Assembly (NCBI RefSeq): GCF_900129765.1
Contig: NZ_FQWU01000002.1
Location: 248,001 to 312,000 of the forward strand
Origin: Massilia sp. CF038
Lineage (GTDB): Bacteria; Pseudomonadota; Gammaproteobacteria; Burkholderiales; Burkholderiaceae_D
Reading direction: 5' to 3'
DNA: 64,000 bases
A program made the position numbers and the translations under genes. Numbering within the stretch: the stretch's first letter is position 1; every line of letters begins with the position of its first letter. The notes beneath the pieces were generated by a model. The model saw only the letters and a list, made by a program, of their open reading frames with translations. It was not told the origin of the DNA and made no database searches. Positions 60,635 through 64,000 of this stretch are shown here, piece by piece.

Positions 60635-61387
60635 ATGGCCACCTCCGACAAAGACGAAATTCTGACCACTGGCGCTGCCGCTGCCCTGCTGGGCGTGGCC
60701 GTCAGTACCGCGCAGCAGTGGATCGAAAGCGGCGTGATCCCATCGTGGAAAACGCCAGGCGGACACCGTCGCGTGTATCTAAGCGCGGTTCAGCATTTGT
60801 TGGGGACACCTGCTGGTGAGGTGGCGCCAGCCGCGCCGGCAGCTCCCGGGGCGCCAGTCTTGCCGCACTGCGAAGAGTTTCTCCCGGCGGTATCACCGAA
60901 GTATCCGGTCGCGGAAAACGAGGCCGACCGGTTGCGGGCCATGCAGGCCACTGGTTTGTTCGACACCCCACCGGAACCCGAATTCGATCGCCTCACCTGG
61001 CTGGCAACGCAAGTCACGGACGCGCCCATGGCATTGATCAGCTTGTTGAGCGCGCGCCGTCAATGGTTCAAATCCCGGGTCGGTGTTGACGTGCCCGATA
61101 CCCCGCGCGACTGGGCATTTTGCAGTCACGCGGTATTGGAAGCGGACCTGTTTGTCGTGGAAGACGCGCTGGCCGACACCCGTTTTCAGAATAATCCCCT
61201 GGTCACCGGGGCGCCGTACATCCGCTTTTATGCAGGCTGTCCGCTGCTCGACAGTGATGGTTTCCCTCTCGGTACGCTTTGCATTCTTGATCGCGAACCA
61301 CGCAAGCTGCGCGCGCATGAAGTGCGCGCGATGCTCGAATTAAGCGCCCTGGCATCGGAAGAAATACAGCGGCGCGGCACCAGATAA
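60635..61387 (+). CDS. MerR-type helix plus GAF domain protein
   Basis: A 250-residue protein. Residues ~8-60 are a MerR/excisionase-like DNA-binding helix (TTGAAAALLGVAVSTAQQWI, SWKTPGGHRRVY). After an Ala/Pro linker, residues ~105-245 form a GAF domain (RLRAMQATGLFDTPPEPEFD, APMALISLLSARRQWFKS, GTLCILDREPR). It looks like a one-piece ligand-responsive DNA-binding protein. The ATG at 60635 starts the recognisable sequence. It is followed by a chemoreceptor gene at about 150 bases; a functional link is possible. Confidence 0.85.
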   Translation: MATSDKDEILTTGAAAALLGVAVSTAQQWIESGVIPSWKTPGGHRRVYLSAVQHLLGTPAGEVAPAAPAAPGAPVLPHCEEFLPAVSPKYPVAENEADRLRAMQATGLFDTPPEPEFDRLTWLATQVTDAPMALISLLSARRQWFKSRVGVDVPDTPRDWAFCSHAVLEADLFVVEDALADTRFQNNPLVTGAPYIRFYAGCPLLDSDGFPLGTLCILDREPRKLRAHEVRAMLELSALASEEIQRRGTR

Positions 61388-61535
61388 CTTTTCATAAATC
61401 CCTCCCGGCATCGCCCAACCCCCGCGACGCCACCAGCAACCAGCAACCAGTTTATGCGCCGCTAGCGGCATGCGTTTCCCTTGGCCTGTTATGGCTTGGG
61501 AGGGACGCGTTCAATCAAAATTTGAAGGAATCGAC

Positions 61536-63158
61536 GTGAATGCTCTAAAAAAACTCAAAATCGGGACGCAACTATCCCTTGCCTTCGGTGTACTCACCGC
61601 CCTCATGCTGATCCTGGCAGGCATTACCTTGACCGGCATCGCATCCATTGGCGAGGCAGTCCAGCAGATCGATAAGATCTCAGTCGACCGCCTGGGGCCC
61701 TTGTACCAGGCACGCGAAGCGCTGGCGCAAACCGGTTTGGCAGCGCGCAATGCTTATATCTTTTCCGATGATGCACAAGCCCGCAAGGAACTGGCCCTGG
61801 TCGATGAGCAGAAAGCCATTTATCTGGCCGCGCTGGACCAGCTCACGCCGGTCTACGCGAATGATGCCGACTTTGCCAAGGTCCGCACCGGCTTGCTGGC
61901 CATGGGTGAAGCGCTGAAGCGGCCACGCCAGCTGCGCGACGGCGGCGACATGGAAGCCTTCGCCACATTCCTGGTGAATGACTGCAGCCCGCTGCGGCGC
62001 CAGATCGTGGCCGATATGGCAGTCGTGGTCAAGAAGACCCAGGCGCAGATGAACGAGGCCACCTTGCTGTCGGAACAGCGCGCTTCCACCGCGCGTCAGC
62101 TCACCATGGCTCTAAGTGCCGTTGCATTGATTCTCAGCGTGCTCATTGCATGGCAGATCAAGCAACTGCTACTCAAGCAGCTCGGCGGCGAACCTGCTTA
62201 CGCGGCTGACATTGCCAACAAAATTTCGCGTGGCGACCTCGCAGTGGAAGTGGCGATTCAAGCAGGCGACAACGCGAGTCTGCTGTTTGCCATCAAAACC
62301 ATGCGCGACAGCCTTGCGGCCATTGTCGGCAAGGTCCGCCAGGGCACTGACTCCATTACCAGCGCATCGACCGAGATCGCCAGCGGCAACGAAGACCTGG
62401 CTTCGCGCACGGAACATCAGGCAGAGTCGCTGGAAAAAATCGCCAGCGCAATGGAGGAATTGACTTCGACCGTCAAGCAGAACGCCAGCAATGCCCAGCA
62501 GGCCAACGCCCTGGCGCAATCCGCATCGTCCGTGTCGCAGCAAGGGGGTTCGGTGATGCTGGAAGTGACCCAGACGATGGCTTCGATTCACGATTCGTCA
62601 AAGAAGATCGTTGACATCATTTCGGTCATTGATGGCATCGCCTTCCAGACCAACATTCTGGCCTTGAACGCGGCCGTGGAAGCGGCACGTGCCGGCGAAC
62701 AGGGTCGCGGCTTCGCCGTGGTGGCCAGCGAGGTACGCAATCTGGCCCAGCGTTCCGCAGCTGCCGCCAAAGAAATCAAAACGCTGATCAACGACTCGGT
62801 CGACAAGGTCGGCACCGGTACGACGCTGGTTCAGAAGGCCGGCACCACCATGCAGGACGTGGTTGCCAGTGTCCAGCGCGTGACGGAAATCATGAGCGAA
62901 ATCAGCGTTGCCAGCGCCGAGCAAAGCAGCGGCATTGAGGACGTCAACGGCGCCATCAGCGAAATGGACAGCACCACCCAGCAAAACACGGCTCTGGTCG
63001 AAGAAGCCTCGGCTGCAGCCATGCAATTGCGCGAACAGGCAGAGGCCCTGGCCGATGTGGTCGGCCTGTTCAAACTGGCAGGCAGCGCGAGCGTCGCGCC
63101 GTCGGTACCGCAGCAGCCAGTACGCACACCCGTGCGACTGCGCCTGGCGCACGGCTAA
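61536..63158 (+). CDS. Methyl-accepting chemotaxis protein, Tar-like
   Basis: A 540-residue receptor. TM1 ([20 protein letters not shown]), a four-helix-bundle periplasmic domain to about residue 185, TM2 ([18 protein letters not shown]) and the cytoplasmic signalling domain with the conserved hairpin tip [20 protein letters not shown]. The C-terminus has no CheR-binding pentapeptide. I start at GTG 61536, with AAGGAA 5 bases upstream; the longer in-frame start at 61470 adds 22 non-conserved residues. No che genes are near. Confidence 0.93.
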   Translation: MNALKKLKIGTQLSLAFGVLTALMLILAGITLTGIASIGEAVQQIDKISVDRLGPLYQAREALAQTGLAARNAYIFSDDAQARKELALVDEQKAIYLAALDQLTPVYANDADFAKVRTGLLAMGEALKRPRQLRDGGDMEAFATFLVNDCSPLRRQIVADMAVVVKKTQAQMNEATLLSEQRASTARQLTMALSAVALILSVLIAWQIKQLLLKQLGGEPAYAADIANKISRGDLAVEVAIQAGDNASLLFAIKTMRDSLAAIVGKVRQGTDSITSASTEIASGNEDLASRTEHQAESLEKIASAMEELTSTVKQNASNAQQANALAQSASSVSQQGGSVMLEVTQTMASIHDSSKKIVDIISVIDGIAFQTNILALNAAVEAARAGEQGRGFAVVASEVRNLAQRSAAAAKEIKTLINDSVDKVGTGTTLVQKAGTTMQDVVASVQRVTEIMSEISVASAEQSSGIEDVNGAISEMDSTTQQNTALVEEASAAAMQLREQAEALADVVGLFKLAGSASVAPSVPQQPVRTPVRLRLAHG

Positions 63159-63189
63159 GGCCCGTGGCGCCAGGCGGGGTGCGCACGGC

Positions 63190-64000
63190 TTACTTGTTCA
63201 GCCGTGCCAGCAATGCCTGGCCCACCTGCAAAGCGGAAGCCGGATTCTGGCCAGTGATCAGTTCTCGGTCACTGACCACATGCGCGGTCCACGGCGCGGT
63301 ATTGCTGCTGTAGCTGGCGCCCGCCTTTTCCAACGCAGTCTGCGGCAGCAGCCTCATCACGCCGCCTTTAAGCGCCGCCTTGGCTTGCTCTTCTTCCTGG
63401 TTACTGATCACCGTCATGCGATAGCCCGCATAAATCCAGCCCTTTTTTCCCGGCGCGCCGCCCTGCTCCATCGCGCCTACCGAGGCCACCGGATCCTGCA
63501 AGGCCGCCAGCAGCGCGGCCGGGCCGTGGCACACCAGGGCAGTCGGTTTGCCACGCTCGTGGAAACTGGTCAGCAAGCGCCCCAGGGCCTTGCTGCGCAC
63601 CAGGTCCTGCATGGGCGCGTGGCCGCCCGGAATGTAGACCGCATCGTAATGGTCGTAACCAATCTGCTCCACGCGCGCCAGACTGATCACCGGCGAACGC
63701 GCGCTGGAAGTAATGCCCAGCTTGTCGGCCAGGGCCTGATACTGGGCCAGCAGCGCCGCGTCACCATTGAAGTACATGGCATCGATCGAGCTCTTGTCGA
63801 CCGCAGGCGCCCGTCCCAGCGGCGTAGCAAACGTCACCTCATGGCCGGCGTCGAGCAACAGCTTGAGTGGCTGGGTGAGTTCGTTCAGATAAAAGCCGGT
63901 GGCAAACACCTTGCCGTCTTTCAGATCCAGGTGGTCCGCATCGGACAGGACCACCAGCACGTTGGCCGCATTGGCAGCAGCGCCAATGGCAAACAGGGAG
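63190..64000 (-). CDS. DJ-1/PfpI family protein, N-terminus outside window
   Basis: About 270 visible residues; the frame is open to the right edge. The first visible residues ([13 protein letters not shown]) look like the end of a signal peptide, so it is probably exported. The nucleophile elbow is [13 protein letters not shown] with the Cys-His pair, and [19 protein letters not shown] is the family site. This subgroup (ThiJ/PfpI, class I glutamine amidotransferase-like) includes glyoxalase III and chaperone-like proteins. The function here is not certain. Confidence 0.87.
   Translation of the reverse strand, partial: SLFAIGAAANAANVLVVLSDADHLDLKDGKVFATGFYLNELTQPLKLLLDAGHEVTFATPLGRAPAVDKSSIDAMYFNGDAALLAQYQALADKLGITSSARSPVISLARVEQIGYDHYDAVYIPGGHAPMQDLVRSKALGRLLTSFHERGKPTALVCHGPAALLAALQDPVASVGAMEQGGAPGKKGWIYAGYRMTVISNQEEEQAKAALKGGVMRLLPQTALEKAGASYSSNTAPWTAHVVSDRELITGQNPASALQVGQALLARLNK

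Overview
The window is GC-rich, densely packed Gram-negative chromosome. The gene families (urease operon ureDABCEFG-hupE, Ku/LigD end joining, an RND pump, an MNIO cassette, many two-component and c-di-GMP proteins) fit a betaproteobacterium, most likely an Oxalobacteraceae member of the Massilia/Duganella/Janthinobacterium group. This placement is inferred from gene content and style, not from a marker gene. Both edges cut a gene: a pirin at the left and a DJ-1/PfpI protein at the right.

Layout. 1-8.7 kb: pirin end, membrane acyltransferase, aspartoacylase-like Zn enzyme, hydroxyproline epimerase, two small-molecule exporters, an ArsR/Old Yellow Enzyme pair with twin operators, and an ArsR/SRPBCC/YceI operon. 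8.9-10.8 kb: arsC-arsH and a PlsC-like acyltransferase. 10.8-16.3 kb: the complete urease operon with a HupE/UreJ nickel permease. 16.4-16.95 kb: nested palindromic and tandem repeats. 17-19.9 kb: a 2OG oxygenase, a small secreted protein and an MNIO (DUF692) cassette made of precursor-like peptide, MNIO and partner protein. 20-26.5 kb: DUF218, DUF2141, carotenoid oxygenase, serine hydrolase, LytS/LytTR two-component pair and a DUF1569 lipoprotein, ending in a 159-bp tandem repeat. 26.9-30.7 kb: PhyH dioxygenase, SulP transporter and diguanylate cyclase.

30.8-37.2 kb is a stress and DNA-repair block: stress-type SDR, Ku, a small membrane protein and catalase on one strand, with three-domain LigD convergent. 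37.4-44.3 kb: an Ala/Pro/Lys-rich secreted protein, a Cache-HAMP-PAS-GGDEF cyclase, a large VIT/vWA/DUF2135 envelope protein and an ECF sigma/anti-sigma pair. 44.6-50.4 kb: an RND tripartite pump. 50.5-53.6 kb: a hydrolase-like protein without its nucleophile, LysR and a D-2-hydroxyacid dehydrogenase. 53.8-56.8 kb: a more AT-rich patch of small poorly known genes. 56.9-64 kb: an FMN-dependent L-lactate dehydrogenase, tRNA-Arg(ACG), a ToxR/CadC-like regulator with a very long Pro/Ala linker, a MerR-helix/GAF protein, a chemoreceptor and the DJ-1 fragment.

Two things stand out. First, an MNIO cassette at 18.2-19.9 kb has an 87-residue precursor-like protein carrying a Cys-Asn-Cys motif. Second, an ~84-bp palindromic element occurs ten times at five intergenic sites, always beyond the 3' end of at least one gene, twice amplified into tandem arrays. 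The response regulator at ~25.1 kb is also odd: no ATG, GTG or TTG exists in frame upstream of its acidic pocket.
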